Positions 30,951-39,594 of a DNA stretch of 64,000 nucleotides are shown here, piece after piece (the stretch's first letter is position 1; each line of letters starts with the position of its first letter). The stretch is from Marinobacter sp. SS13-12 (GTDB lineage Bacteria > Pseudomonadota > Gammaproteobacteria > Pseudomonadales > Oleiphilaceae): positions 1-64,000 of the forward strand of contig NZ_JASSUA010000005.1 of NCBI RefSeq assembly GCF_030227115.1. Reading direction: 5' to 3'. The notes beneath the pieces are model-generated. The model searched no databases, had not been told where the DNA came from, and was given only the letters and a program-made list of their open reading frames with translations. A program made the translations under genes and the position numbers.

Positions 30951-30956
30951 TATCTG

Positions 30957-31280
30957 TTAGAAAAGCATATTCAGTTCCTGTTGAGACTTGGTTTCTGGTT
31001 CTACCAGCCGAGGGATACGGGACAAATCCGACCCCTTCACTTGGTTCTGCCATCGATCATAATCGGCCTGCATTTCTAACCATTTCACCGCAGGAATCCC
31101 GAACCCTGCTTCCAGGCGCAGTGCCAATTCAACGGTTATGTCGGCCTCTCCTTTAATCAGGCGATAAAGCGTCATCCTTCCAATCTGCAGCGACTCCGCA
31201 GTTTGGCGCTTACTCAACTCGTGGCGCTCAATTTCGTGTCCCAGGTGAATTCCGGGATGGATCGGGGCGGCGCTGCTCAT
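30957..31280 (-). CDS. higA: HigA-like Xre antitoxin, without HigB
   Basis: 107 residues from the ATG at 31280, with GGAGGAACC before it. The start IHPGIHLGHEIERHELSKRQTAESLQIGRMTLYRLIKGEADITVELALRLEAGFG is the HigA helix-turn-helix; WLEMQADYDRWQ is the usual following segment. In higBA operons the toxin precedes; here the upstream 200 bases hold an operator and iterons, and no HigB reading frame is visible, so this is an orphan. It may repress its own promoter or supply cross-protection against a chromosomal HigB. Confidence 0.88.
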   Translation of the reverse strand: MSSAAPIHPGIHLGHEIERHELSKRQTAESLQIGRMTLYRLIKGEADITVELALRLEAGFGIPAVKWLEMQADYDRWQNQVKGSDLSRIPRLVEPETKSQQELNMLF

Positions 31281-31313
31281 TTTGCGGTTCCTCCGATGAC
31301 AACCTTTTCGAAG

Positions 31314-31331
31314 TGTATCATAGGCGATACA
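31314..31331. promoter_or_regulatory. HigA-type operator
   Basis: TGTATC-ATAGGC-GATACA, 6-base perfect arms, 34 bases before the higA start; typical of HigA autorepression sites. Confidence 0.65.
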
Positions 31332-31375
31332 TCGCGCAATTGTGTCACACGAGAAACAACCCAAGGAAGGTTTGT

Positions 31376-31454
31376 CACAACCTGATGACGGCAGGGGGCA
31401 ACTGAACCACGGCGAGCGGCAACTCAATCACGGCAGAGAGCAACCAGATGACGG
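31376..31454. repeat. Second iteron cluster (four copies)
   Basis: Units at 31376-31391, 31397-31412, 31418-31433 and 31439-31454 follow the GGCAAC..ATGACGG pattern of the main origin, two of them with ATCACGG or ACCACGG. They are evenly spaced at 21 bases, unlike the main array. No rep gene of the Rep_3 type is next to them. A copy-control (incompatibility) locus or a relic origin. Confidence 0.88.
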
Positions 31455-31475
31455 TTCTATCGCCACAAAAGTGGC

Positions 31476-32090
31476 CTAGAATTTCATTTCGACTCGATCA
31501 GCGTTCTCGCTGGCTGCGCGAGCGGCCTTCGCTTTTTCTTCTTCCGCCGCAAGCAGTGCCTTGTGCTTCCACTCTTTAATCAATTCCTTTTGATGACGAC
31601 CACCATTTATGCCCGCTCCAGCCCAGTAAAAACCCTGCTGGTCCGATCGTCTTGCTTGAGAGACGCCGACGGTAATGGTCGTATCACCGTTTGTGCGAGT
31701 GGCCTGAAATTGAGGTACTGGTTTTCCGGTGAGCGTTTTCAGTGATGTGGTATCCCATTCACACGGTGAAATGGCGTACTTTTCGCAGAGCCCATCCTTG
31801 AATTCATCGGCTTGTTTCATCGGGATCAGCTGGGCAAAATTGATGTCGTAGAGTTCACCCGTTGGAAGCGACCTGGCAAAGAGAGTCGCATCTTCCACCT
31901 CAATGCGGTGAACTTTGAAGCCGTACTCTTTCCCCATTGGATCATCAGAGGTCACTAACTGCCCTTCAGCAAAATTTGAGGCGAGCACAGAATAATGGTC
32001 TCCAACTTTAACGCTCCGAATCGAATCAGCCAGCGTGAAGGAGCTCGTCAAAACCAAAAGATTGGCCACCAGAATGCGTATTTTTTTCAT
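31476..32090 (-). CDS. Exported hypothetical protein
   Basis: 204 residues from the ATG at 32090, chosen for AAGGGAAAAGGC before it and because it begins a signal peptide (KKIRILVANLLVLTSSFTLADS). The mature part has VGDHYSVLASNF, CEKYAISPCEWD (two Cys that may bond) and a C-terminal Ala/Glu-rich helix (AAEEEKAKAARAASENADR). No family is recognised. The stop lies 21 bases from the iteron cluster. Confidence 0.65.
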   Translation of the reverse strand: MKKIRILVANLLVLTSSFTLADSIRSVKVGDHYSVLASNFAEGQLVTSDDPMGKEYGFKVHRIEVEDATLFARSLPTGELYDINFAQLIPMKQADEFKDGLCEKYAISPCEWDTTSLKTLTGKPVPQFQATRTNGDTTITVGVSQARRSDQQGFYWAGAGINGGRHQKELIKEWKHKALLAAEEEKAKAARAASENADRVEMKF

Positions 32091-32208
32091 GCCTTTTCCC
32101 TTTGACAGTTTGAAAGCTGTCCAATGGACTACCCGTTGCGAGCGCAAAAGTGCTTTATGAACGGGCTCTCATTGGTATTTCGCCACTAACACTCCACTAT
32201 GTCTGTGC

Positions 32209-32592
32209 TTATGCACTGACCTTCGCGAACTGCTGAACAACGTTCGCACTGATTTCCAGTGCCCAGTCTCTGACGACTGCAAACGGAAGATTCCCGCCCT
32301 CTTCTGGCATCGTAGAAAGAACGTCTTCTACAAACATCCTGTGCAGACTCATGGCCAAGGTAGAGCAGCGACCTATTGGTAGTTCGATTTCTTCACCTGG
32401 AAACACAATCGCCAAAATGTTGAGCGCGAGTGTCTCCAGCACCCCTTTTGATATGTGCGACGAATGAAAAGAGATAGAAGGATCCGTTGATACGACTTGA
32501 TGGAAATTCGTGCTGAAACTGCCTGTCTTCTCATCCCGAAGACACACGAACAGTGAGGGTGGGATGGAGAATCCTTTCGTGAGAGCGATCAT
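32209..32592 (-). CDS. Hypothetical protein
   Basis: 127 residues, beginning MIALTKGFSIPPSLFVCLRDEKTGSFSTNFHQVVSTDPSISFHSSHISKGVLETLALNIL in sense; no family recognised. The C-terminal half is helical (DWALEISANVVQQFAKVSA). GAGGAAACG lies before the ATG. It stands between the exported protein and the signalling island and may belong to the latter, but there is no proof. Confidence 0.6.
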   Translation of the reverse strand: MIALTKGFSIPPSLFVCLRDEKTGSFSTNFHQVVSTDPSISFHSSHISKGVLETLALNILAIVFPGEEIELPIGRCSTLAMSLHRMFVEDVLSTMPEEGGNLPFAVVRDWALEISANVVQQFAKVSA

Positions 32593-32694
32593 GAGTCCGT
32601 TTCCTCAATATATGTCCTTATATAGGAGGAGAGTCTATGTTACGGAATGTAAAGTGTCTGTAGTAAGAAACAGACAAAATTTGTCTTAAAAAAC

Positions 32695-33297
32695 CTACAG
32701 GGTTTTATCCCGAAGCCGACTACTCAAAAGAAAAATACCGTTGCGCGTCTCGACCCCCAGCTTTTCGCAGAGTCGGTTCACGTAGGAGCTGACCGTTTGC
32801 TGCTTTACCCCAAGGAAGTCACAGATTTCCTTGTTAGTCATGCCGTCCCAGATCAGGTTAAGTGTTTGGGTTTCACGATGCGACAAACAGTCCAGAGCGT
32901 TCACAGACGCAGATTTAGAGCTGGATAAAATCCCACCGGCCGCACCGCGACCAACCCGAGTAATCAGGTGTATGGCTTCATCGAATCCCCGGTGGAGATC
33001 TATATACCCTGCACACCCTCTCGCAATCAAAACTTCTGGTGCAGAGACAATGCCCAGGACAACTATTTGCACCTGCGGAAATTGCGTTTGAATTTTCGGT
33101 AGGTCCCTGAACCCAGATTGTTTCAGGAGGTCTGAATCCACAAGGATCAGGTCAGTGGCCTCAACACTCTCCCACAATGCCTTCAAAGATTCGATTTGAT
33201 GAGCCACGTAGAAATCGGGAAGGCCATTGATGGCCGAAGCAAAGACATCAGCAATCAGCCGATAAGGATAAATGATTGTAATATTCACATAACTCAT
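32695..33297 (-). CDS. LuxR-type response regulator
   Basis: 200 residues. The N-terminal ~125 residues are a receiver fold (ITIIYPYRLIADVFASAI, LILVDSDLL with a candidate phospho-Asp near residue 54, IVVLGIVSAPEVLIARGCAGYIDLH) that lacks the normal acidic pair at the start, so phosphorylation is doubtful. The C-terminal LuxR helix-turn-helix is intact (CLSHRETQTLNLIWDGMTNKEICDFLGVKQQTVSSYVNRLCEKLGV). It overlaps the stop of the upstream receiver protein (ATGA) and is probably the output of the signalling island. Confidence 0.85.
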   Translation of the reverse strand: MSYVNITIIYPYRLIADVFASAINGLPDFYVAHQIESLKALWESVEATDLILVDSDLLKQSGFRDLPKIQTQFPQVQIVVLGIVSAPEVLIARGCAGYIDLHRGFDEAIHLITRVGRGAAGGILSSSKSASVNALDCLSHRETQTLNLIWDGMTNKEICDFLGVKQQTVSSYVNRLCEKLGVETRNGIFLLSSRLRDKTL

Positions 33298-34265
33298 CGT
33301 GCCGTCTCCGTAGGAGCTACGATGAGCAGATCCCCTCTAAACCGATCTTTATCCGCGTCAAGATCCAGACTACCGCCAAGGCTTTGCAGCTCTCGAATGA
33401 TCAAAAGAAGCAGAGCGTTTCGGCGCAAAGTTTGTGGGTCCTGGTCGCCACACGGGTCAAGGATGCTGTCCCCGAAAGGAGCGCCAGCGTCGAATGACAG
33501 GGAAATTTTCTTTTCATAGTCCTGGTGCTGGAAATAACTGCCGCCGAGTCCTTCAGGGCATTCTTTGAGTAGCATCCACCAATAAAAAAGCGCTCTCCGG
33601 CCAGAGTCAGGCCACTCCGAGCCCAACGACATCAATGACTCAATCGTGGAAAGGAAATCTAGAGCAAGCTCCTGCTCCTGGGCTTTATCTACAAGCAACA
33701 AGTCAGACCAATCATAAGGTTGCGCCACTGACGATAGGTCTAAAATTTGAAAGAAGGTGGAGCAAACACTGGATCCGAAACCCAAAGCCTGGCAAATCTG
33801 GACAATATCTCGTTCACGCTCGCCGCGAATAGCAGCCCACCGCTCATTTGCCGCCAATACACGGCGCCTTTCCCGCTCAACTTCTTGCAAAAGCTTCGCA
33901 TGGGATCGTTTCACAAACTCACGAACTTCGATGGGATCCCAAGGTTTCTCAAGGTAACCATCAATACCGGCTTCATTTATACAAACCCGCAGCGGTGCCA
34001 CATCTGCAAAAGCGGTCATTACCAATCGGCGCATCCGCGAAAACTTTTGGCTCACTAATTTGAGCACTTCATCCCCTGTCATTCCCTGCATTCGCTGATC
34101 ACTGATCAAAACATCAAAGTGTTCACCAGCCTCCAGCGCACTGATCAGCTCAGACCCGCTGCAGAATGTTTGGATCTGGAAATCCTCGCCAAACTCCCAC
34201 CTAAAAGCGCGCAGCGTTCGAGGCTCATCGTCCACCAGGGCAACAGAGATCGGCAGTGCGGTCAT
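33294..34265 (-). CDS. Receiver-domain protein with helical C-terminus
   Basis: 323 residues. Residues 1-125 are a canonical receiver: ALVDDEP, LISDQRMQGMTGDEV (Asp near 54), TAFADVAPLRVCINEAGIDGYLEKPWDP (Lys near 105). After a charged linker (about 125-160) comes a helical region with no recognised output; its end (residues 240-320: SLSFDAGAPFGDSILDPCGDQDPQTLRRNALLLLIIRELQSLGGSLDLDAD) resembles a degenerate histidine-kinase/phosphotransfer core lacking ATP motifs. It overlaps both neighbours by ATGA, so the three genes are one translation unit. Confidence 0.8.
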   Translation of the reverse strand: MTALPISVALVDDEPRTLRAFRWEFGEDFQIQTFCSGSELISALEAGEHFDVLISDQRMQGMTGDEVLKLVSQKFSRMRRLVMTAFADVAPLRVCINEAGIDGYLEKPWDPIEVREFVKRSHAKLLQEVERERRRVLAANERWAAIRGERERDIVQICQALGFGSSVCSTFFQILDLSSVAQPYDWSDLLLVDKAQEQELALDFLSTIESLMSLGSEWPDSGRRALFYWWMLLKECPEGLGGSYFQHQDYEKKISLSFDAGAPFGDSILDPCGDQDPQTLRRNALLLLIIRELQSLGGSLDLDADKDRFRGDLLIVAPTETAR

Positions 34266-34612
34266 AAAGCCGCCCCCTCCATCCGGGTTTCTGCCGTGGA
34301 AATCGCAGAAGCCTTCAACGTATCCTTGATTGCCTGCGAAAGCTCAGCCAAGTCAGTAATGCGAGTTATTCCAATACCATTTACCGCCGCTTTTATATCG
34401 CTAGCAGTCGGATTCTCCGTGAGCAGGATTCGATGCACAGGAGTTGGAAGCCAAGGGGGATTGGCCAACCATAGCCGAGAGGGCTCATGGAGAATGAGTA
34501 CCGCTCCCACCGGTATTGGCGGCAGAGGATCGTCATAGCCGTGAAATATGATGATGTCGCCAGCAAGATGACGACTGATCACATCAGGTTGCCCTGAAAT
34601 GCAGTGAATCAC
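34262..34612 (-). CDS. Receiver-like protein without phospho-Asp
   Basis: 116 residues, starting MIHCISGQPDVISRHLAGDIIIFHGYDDPL and ending EGAAL. The pattern (IIIFHGYDD, VLILHEPSRLW, HRILLTENPTASDIKAAVNGIGITRITDLAELSQAIKDTL) resembles a small receiver fold in which the usual acidic triad is not evident, so the call is tentative. It is the first gene of the minus-strand unit and is divergent from the hydrolase gene at 34793, with a 180-base shared promoter region. Confidence 0.5.
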   Translation of the reverse strand: MIHCISGQPDVISRHLAGDIIIFHGYDDPLPPIPVGAVLILHEPSRLWLANPPWLPTPVHRILLTENPTASDIKAAVNGIGITRITDLAELSQAIKDTLKASAISTAETRMEGAAL

Positions 34613-34792
34613 ACACAGTCCTTGTGGTGTTGACGTTAGGTATAATCCTATTTTTCTGTATCGGCAGCGCTAAATCTGCTGACCAGTACCCATTTTAGCG
34701 ATATGTCGTCCGGTTTTGTGGCTCCGTCCCCGGAAATGGTCCCCAAACTTTCGTATCTTTGCACGCAAAGGACTGTAATAGAAGGTTATAAA

Positions 34793-35695
34793 ATGACAAC
34801 GCAGACTCCCAGGGAGACGGGTATAAACGGTTTCAGGTGCTTGGCATTTAATGAAAATGCACCGGGCACACCCGTTGTTCTGATCCACGGCCTTCTTTGC
34901 TCCATCTATTTCTGGTGGCCCGCTCATCTGTCAGTGTTTGGCAATCGCCCCATCTTTATAATCGGTTTGCCTGGGCACTACCCATCGGCCGCGATCAGTC
35001 CATCATCAAGACTATCGGCAGACAGTCTTGCCGCCGCCGTAATTGAGCAAGTGAATTACCTTCTGGGCCCTACCGCACCGTTTATTCTTGTTGGGCACTC
35101 CACAGGCGCACACGCAGGAATCGCAGCAGCAGCAACGACTCCCGATCGCGTTCAAGGCCTTATATCCATTGGCGGTGCTGTTACCGGAAAAGAGGAAGGC
35201 GGCATTTATGCTGCCTTTCAATGGATGGCCAACAAGCTGGGCGCTTTCGGGCGTGCGCTTATTTCGCCGGCGTTACGAGCCAGTTCTCTAACGCTGGGCA
35301 TTCACAAAATGTTCATCGGCGATGTACTGGCCGAGCCCAAGAAGATCGTCAAGAAACCCGAGTTCCAGGCCTACCTGCCCTACTACTTTCCCGCCCTTCG
35401 AAAAATTAGCGGCTCATCTATGGGGGTGTACTTCAGGGACCTGGCCAATATGGATCTGAGCGACATCATTCCGAGCATTCGCTGCCCGGTATTAGTAATG
35501 TGTGGAAACCGCGACCCGTATGTGGCTATCTGGCGCACCGAAGAGCTGGCATCGTTGTTTCCGAACAGCCGCATCGCTGTAATAGAAGGCAGCGGCCACA
35601 TGCCAATGTTTGAAAACTGGCCTCAGTACCAAGCGGCCATAGAGACCTTCATGGCCAAGGCGGGCCGGAAAAATGATCAAGTCGCTTACGCGTAG
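34793..35695 (+). CDS. Alpha/beta hydrolase
   Basis: 300 residues from the ATG at 34793 (GAAGG upstream). The hydrolase triad is visible: oxyanion segment VVLIHGLLCS, nucleophile elbow VGHSTGAH (about residue 104), Asp in MCGNRDPYVAIW (near 246), His in GSGHMP (near 275). There is no signal peptide. It overlaps the start of the double histidine kinase gene by 23 bases, so it is co-translated and probably makes, removes or senses the ligand for that kinase (inference). Confidence 0.88.
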   Translation: MTTQTPRETGINGFRCLAFNENAPGTPVVLIHGLLCSIYFWWPAHLSVFGNRPIFIIGLPGHYPSAAISPSSRLSADSLAAAVIEQVNYLLGPTAPFILVGHSTGAHAGIAAAATTPDRVQGLISIGGAVTGKEEGGIYAAFQWMANKLGAFGRALISPALRASSLTLGIHKMFIGDVLAEPKKIVKKPEFQAYLPYYFPALRKISGSSMGVYFRDLANMDLSDIIPSIRCPVLVMCGNRDPYVAIWRTEELASLFPNSRIAVIEGSGHMPMFENWPQYQAAIETFMAKAGRKNDQVAYA

Positions 35696-38600
35696 CCTCG
35701 CTCAATTCAGCCCAGCTTTCGGCGACGTCTCGCACCTTAAGCATTATCGCCCCGCTTACAAACAAAAGAATTTAGCGGATCGGGCTTACCTGAACCGAAT
35801 TGGCTGCCTAATTTCCATCATCATCGTCACGCTGGGCATCCCTCTTGACTACGTTGTTTACCCGGACCATTTCGTTCAGTTCGCTTTTTTGAGAATCGCC
35901 GAAGTCGTATTTCTCATGGCAATGTATGCGATCACGACCCTGCCCAGCGTTAAGCCCTATCTGTTTTTAGTTACAACTGCTTTTACTTCTTCCGTCATTC
36001 TCACGGTAGTGATCATCATTTATCAGACGGAGGGCGCAACATCGACCTATTACGCAGGTATCAATCTGGTGTTGCTGGGTATCGGCTTCATGCTGGGCCT
36101 TACTTTTAAAGAAGCCCTGTTCTACACCTTTCTGACACTCGCAAGCTATCTGGCAGTGAGCGCAGCATCAGGCATCCCAGAGGGTGCCTGGCGCATCGTC
36201 ATCAACAATTCCTACTTCATATTTCTGACGGGCGTTGTAGCCAACATCGCAGCGTATTTTTCAGAAAGGGAACGGTTCTATACGTTCTGCCAGGAACAGG
36301 AAATTCAGAGAAAGAATGAAGAGCTGGAAGAAATGGACCGACTCAAATCGGAATTTCTTGCCAACGTGTCTCATGAACTTCGCACGCCGCTGACCGTTAT
36401 TGTGGGGCCCGCCAAGCACCTCCTGGCTACCGAGGGCGACCGCCTTTCGCTCCAGGCCCGGGAAGTCATTGAGCGAATAGTCAGAAATGGCTCCCGATTA
36501 ATAAAGCTCGTGAATGATGTGCTAGAGGTCATGAGTTTTGAATCTGGTAGAAAACAGCCGAAGCTTTCCCCTTTAGCATTTGATCAGATTGTCAGATCCA
36601 CGGCTTCTCAGCTCTCGGCTTTGTTCAGTGCTGAAAGCGGTAGAAGCCTCACAGTAACAGTCAACAGTGACGTTGTTCCGGTCTTGGGAAGCGAAATGCA
36701 GTTAGAGCGCGTTTGCTTCAACCTGATCCAGAACGCCTTTAAATTTTCACCAGTGAAAAAAGGTGAAGTTGTTGTTTCCCTCCGCAAGCAGGGCGATCAG
36801 GCCATTTTGACCGTCACTGATAATGGCATCGGTATTGATCCTAAAGACCATGACGTGATTTTTGAGCGGTACCGACAAGCTGACGGGTCACAAACCCGTC
36901 GCTTCCATGGCACTGGTATTGGCCTGGCGCTTGTCAAAGAGATTGTCACCTCGCACGGCGGCAGTATCAGCGTGAAAAGCAAATTGGACGCAGGTGCGAC
37001 ATTCACAGTATCACTTCCTCTATGCCATCAGGATATTCCAGCTTCCGTGGCGATTGATGATGATCGAGCGGACGTGTTCCGAAGCGCAGAGGTCGATTAT
37101 CTCACCTGTTTCTCGAATGAGGCTCCGGAAAGTCAGAGCAATAAACCACTATGTCTTGTGGTTGATGACGAACCAGACATGGCAGCTTACATAAGAACGG
37201 TATTGTCATCCGACTTTCAGGTTCGAATCGCATCTGACGCTTACGAGGGGCAACAATTATTTGAGCAACTGAAGCCGAGCTGCCTTATCAGCGACCAGAT
37301 GCTTCCTGGCATGAGCGGAACTGAATTTGTTACCTGGTGTAGACAACATCCACACGGTCAAACCGTTCCGATCATTATGCTCACAGCCAAGAACGATCCT
37401 TCGACAGAACAAGCAGCCGCCGACGCCGGCGCTGATGCTTTCCTGATAAAGCCATTCGATGCGGTTGAACTTCGACAATCACTCCACGATCTGATGCGAT
37501 CCCCCATAAGGGCTATGAGCGAACGCCCGACGCTGGTCATCGTTGACGATGAAAGGGACATCGCAGCCGTTCTCATGGATCTTTTGCAGAGTAATTACGA
37601 TATTGAGTGGGTATCAGAAGGCGGCACTGCCGTTGAAGTCATTCGCCAGCGTCAGCCGACAGCAGTGCTTCTCGATCACATGCTGCCTGATAAAGATGGT
37701 ATCGACATCCTAATAGAGCTTAAAGAAAGCAAGGATCTTAAATCGATTCCGGTCATCCTTCTGACTGCCAACACCAAAGGCAATGTTCGAGAACAGGCAT
37801 TAAGACTCGGCGTAGACGATTTTCTCTCAAAGCCATTTTCCGGACCAGAGCTTACCACTCGACTATTCAATCTTATCAAGCGAACCCGACTCGAAAGGAT
37901 GCTGGAAGCAAAAAATAACGATTTGGAGAAGGCGGTAAGTGACCTGAAAGCCAGCGAAGCCCAGCTGATCCATTCGGAACGGTGGAGAACCCTCAACCAT
38001 TTTGCAGGAGGCCTCATCCACGAAATTGGCAACCCTCTCAATTACGCTTTATCGGCTGCCCGCGTTGCAGCGAACCACGGTGACGACATGGTGCGAAGCG
38101 AGGCGCTAGCCGATGCCACAGAGGGACTTCAAAGAATTCAGCTTATGATCAGAGAACTGAGAGATTTCCTGGCGCCAACATCAGCACCTGAATTGGAATT
38201 GGAACCAACGCTGTTGTCCAAAGTGATTCAGCGTGCCGCTAAGCTCAACGCCGATCGTCTGTCCGGAATTGAATTCTCGGCTCACGGAGTTGAGGTATAT
38301 GTCCTGGTTTCCGAGTCGGCCCTCATGCACGTTCTCGGAAATTTGATTGATAATGCGCTGGATGCTCTTCTAGGGAGCTCGGTAGAGAGTCCGCGCATCA
38401 AGATTGCTGGAAAGATTCGTAAGGAGGATCAGCATCTAATTTTAGCCATTTCGGACAATGGGCCTGGAGTTCCATCCCATCTCGATTCCCAGATTTTTGA
38501 ACCCTTCATCCACTCCAATAAATCCAGTGGTCTCGGGCTGGGCCTTTCCATCTGTAAGACTCTTGTTGAGAAAATGGGAGGTCTAATCGTTCTTGAACCA

Positions 38601-38699
38601 AGCCAGCACGGCGCTACATTCAAACTCACGTTGCCACTCGCTCAACAACGGCTCCCCTGCTCCCCCCCCCGCAACAGAGACCGAAGCTCGCTGAATTAG
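35673..38699 (+). CDS. Hybrid sensor with two kinase and two receiver modules
   Basis: 1008 residues. Residues about 45-200 have six hydrophobic segments with short loops. A first kinase follows (FLANVSHELRTPL, His234; then ATPase boxes DNGIGI and GTGIGLALVKEI to about 455). Receiver 1 is about 490-605 (VVDDEPD, LISDQMLPGMSG, LIKPFD) and receiver 2 about 615-735 (VDDERD, LLDHMLPDKDG, LSKPFS). A second kinase closes the protein (GGLIHEIGNPLNYA near 785, ATPase NALDAL, DNGPGVP, SSGLGLGLSIC). The membrane part recalls autoinducer sensors such as CqsS. With the hydrolase and the divergent receivers it forms a plausible phosphorelay. Confidence 0.9.
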   Translation: MIKSLTRSLAQFSPAFGDVSHLKHYRPAYKQKNLADRAYLNRIGCLISIIIVTLGIPLDYVVYPDHFVQFAFLRIAEVVFLMAMYAITTLPSVKPYLFLVTTAFTSSVILTVVIIIYQTEGATSTYYAGINLVLLGIGFMLGLTFKEALFYTFLTLASYLAVSAASGIPEGAWRIVINNSYFIFLTGVVANIAAYFSERERFYTFCQEQEIQRKNEELEEMDRLKSEFLANVSHELRTPLTVIVGPAKHLLATEGDRLSLQAREVIERIVRNGSRLIKLVNDVLEVMSFESGRKQPKLSPLAFDQIVRSTASQLSALFSAESGRSLTVTVNSDVVPVLGSEMQLERVCFNLIQNAFKFSPVKKGEVVVSLRKQGDQAILTVTDNGIGIDPKDHDVIFERYRQADGSQTRRFHGTGIGLALVKEIVTSHGGSISVKSKLDAGATFTVSLPLCHQDIPASVAIDDDRADVFRSAEVDYLTCFSNEAPESQSNKPLCLVVDDEPDMAAYIRTVLSSDFQVRIASDAYEGQQLFEQLKPSCLISDQMLPGMSGTEFVTWCRQHPHGQTVPIIMLTAKNDPSTEQAAADAGADAFLIKPFDAVELRQSLHDLMRSPIRAMSERPTLVIVDDERDIAAVLMDLLQSNYDIEWVSEGGTAVEVIRQRQPTAVLLDHMLPDKDGIDILIELKESKDLKSIPVILLTANTKGNVREQALRLGVDDFLSKPFSGPELTTRLFNLIKRTRLERMLEAKNNDLEKAVSDLKASEAQLIHSERWRTLNHFAGGLIHEIGNPLNYALSAARVAANHGDDMVRSEALADATEGLQRIQLMIRELRDFLAPTSAPELELEPTLLSKVIQRAAKLNADRLSGIEFSAHGVEVYVLVSESALMHVLGNLIDNALDALLGSSVESPRIKIAGKIRKEDQHLILAISDNGPGVPSHLDSQIFEPFIHSNKSSGLGLGLSICKTLVEKMGGLIVLEPSQHGATFKLTLPLAQQRLPCSPPRNRDRSSLN

Positions 38700-38875
38700 C
38701 CGCCCGTTTTGAGATTCAGGTTGTATATCCGATCCTGATTAATTCATATAAAATTAATCACATTCGTAAACAATTATAAGTTTGATCCTTTTCAAACGGA
38801 TTGAATTCTCTAACAAGTTGCATCACCGGACGCCGCCATGCGCGCTGCGCCGGTGTGCAAAGCATGAGGCAGTCA

Positions 38876-39187
38876 ATGACAACCGCGAAAAAAGCCGAAA
38901 GAACCCTGCAACAAGTTAAGATGCCAGATGACCTTCACCGATCCATTAAAATGAAGGCCGTACAAGACGACGTCTTGATGCAAGAAGTGTTCGATGAAGC
39001 CATGGAGAAATTGATCGCGGACCGCAAGACAAAGAAAATTCAGTACCTCGCCTCCCCCCGCGAGGGCAAATCCCGATCTTTTTGGCTACGAGATTCAATT
39101 CTTGCTGGGGTACAGGCCGCAGCAGAAGAGGATAGCGTTCCAGTGAATCGCGTCGAATACACCGCGTTGGTCCGCTTTTTCGAATAG
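38876..39187 (+). CDS. Ribbon-helix-helix-like small protein
   Basis: 103 residues from the ATG at 38876 (GAGGCA before it). TLQQVKMPDDLHRSIKMKAVQDDVLMQEVFDEAMEKLIADRKTK reads as a ribbon-helix-helix domain. The C-terminal half (residues 50-103) is a second, similar-length segment with FWLRDSILAGVQAAAEEDSVPVNRVEYTALVRFF, possibly a repeat of the fold. Likely a DNA-binding antitoxin or partition-type regulator; no partner gene is adjacent. Confidence 0.6.
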   Translation: MTTAKKAERTLQQVKMPDDLHRSIKMKAVQDDVLMQEVFDEAMEKLIADRKTKKIQYLASPREGKSRSFWLRDSILAGVQAAAEEDSVPVNRVEYTALVRFFE

Positions 39188-39551
39188 ACCTCTAAGTGTT
39201 TAAGTGGCCGAGAGACCATAATTGTTCGAATTTGGCTAAGGCGGGTTAACCCTCCAAGTGTGGGCCATCGCGCTTTATAAACAAAAGCGAACATTTTCGA
39301 GGCGTATTTCACACTGCCAATAATGACCGCTTTTCTAATAAAAAGCGGACCTTTTTGCAATGCCCAAAAGGGCTATTTTGGGCGGGCCTGGATAGGTGCT
39401 CCAGCGCCAGCATAAGCAGGGCCCGACCGGGGCGTCCGGGGTAAGTCCATTGGTCTTTCTCAGCATCGGGAGACAGCAACTAAATTATTGATCAGAAGTT
39501 TAATGGATCAGGCTGAGCAGGATTGTGGTTACAGCGACGATGAAATATAAT
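39188..39551. other. Gap with hairpins and short repeats
   Basis: No gene is supported. A hairpin CCGCTTTT/AAAAAGCGG (about 39327-39346) has a short T run after it on the plus strand. The segment AAACAAAAGCGAAC (around 39279) recurs near 42436, and CCGCTTT-type pieces recur at 42350 and 42404, so the two gaps share a small repeat family. Confidence 0.4.
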
Positions 39552-39570
39552 AAGAATGTATATCATTATT
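39552..39570. promoter_or_regulatory. Fur-box-like site before exbB
   Basis: AAGAATGTATATCATTATT agrees with the 19-bp Fur consensus at about 13 positions and lies 25 bases before the exbB start. Iron repression of the exb-tonB operon is inferred. Confidence 0.55.
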
Positions 39571-39594
39571 ATTTATATTTGACTCGGAGTCACC

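Noticed and set aside
30820..30960. Plus-strand 46-codon frame in the replicase leader
   Set aside because: A strong terminator lies inside it; an antisense RNA explains the region better.
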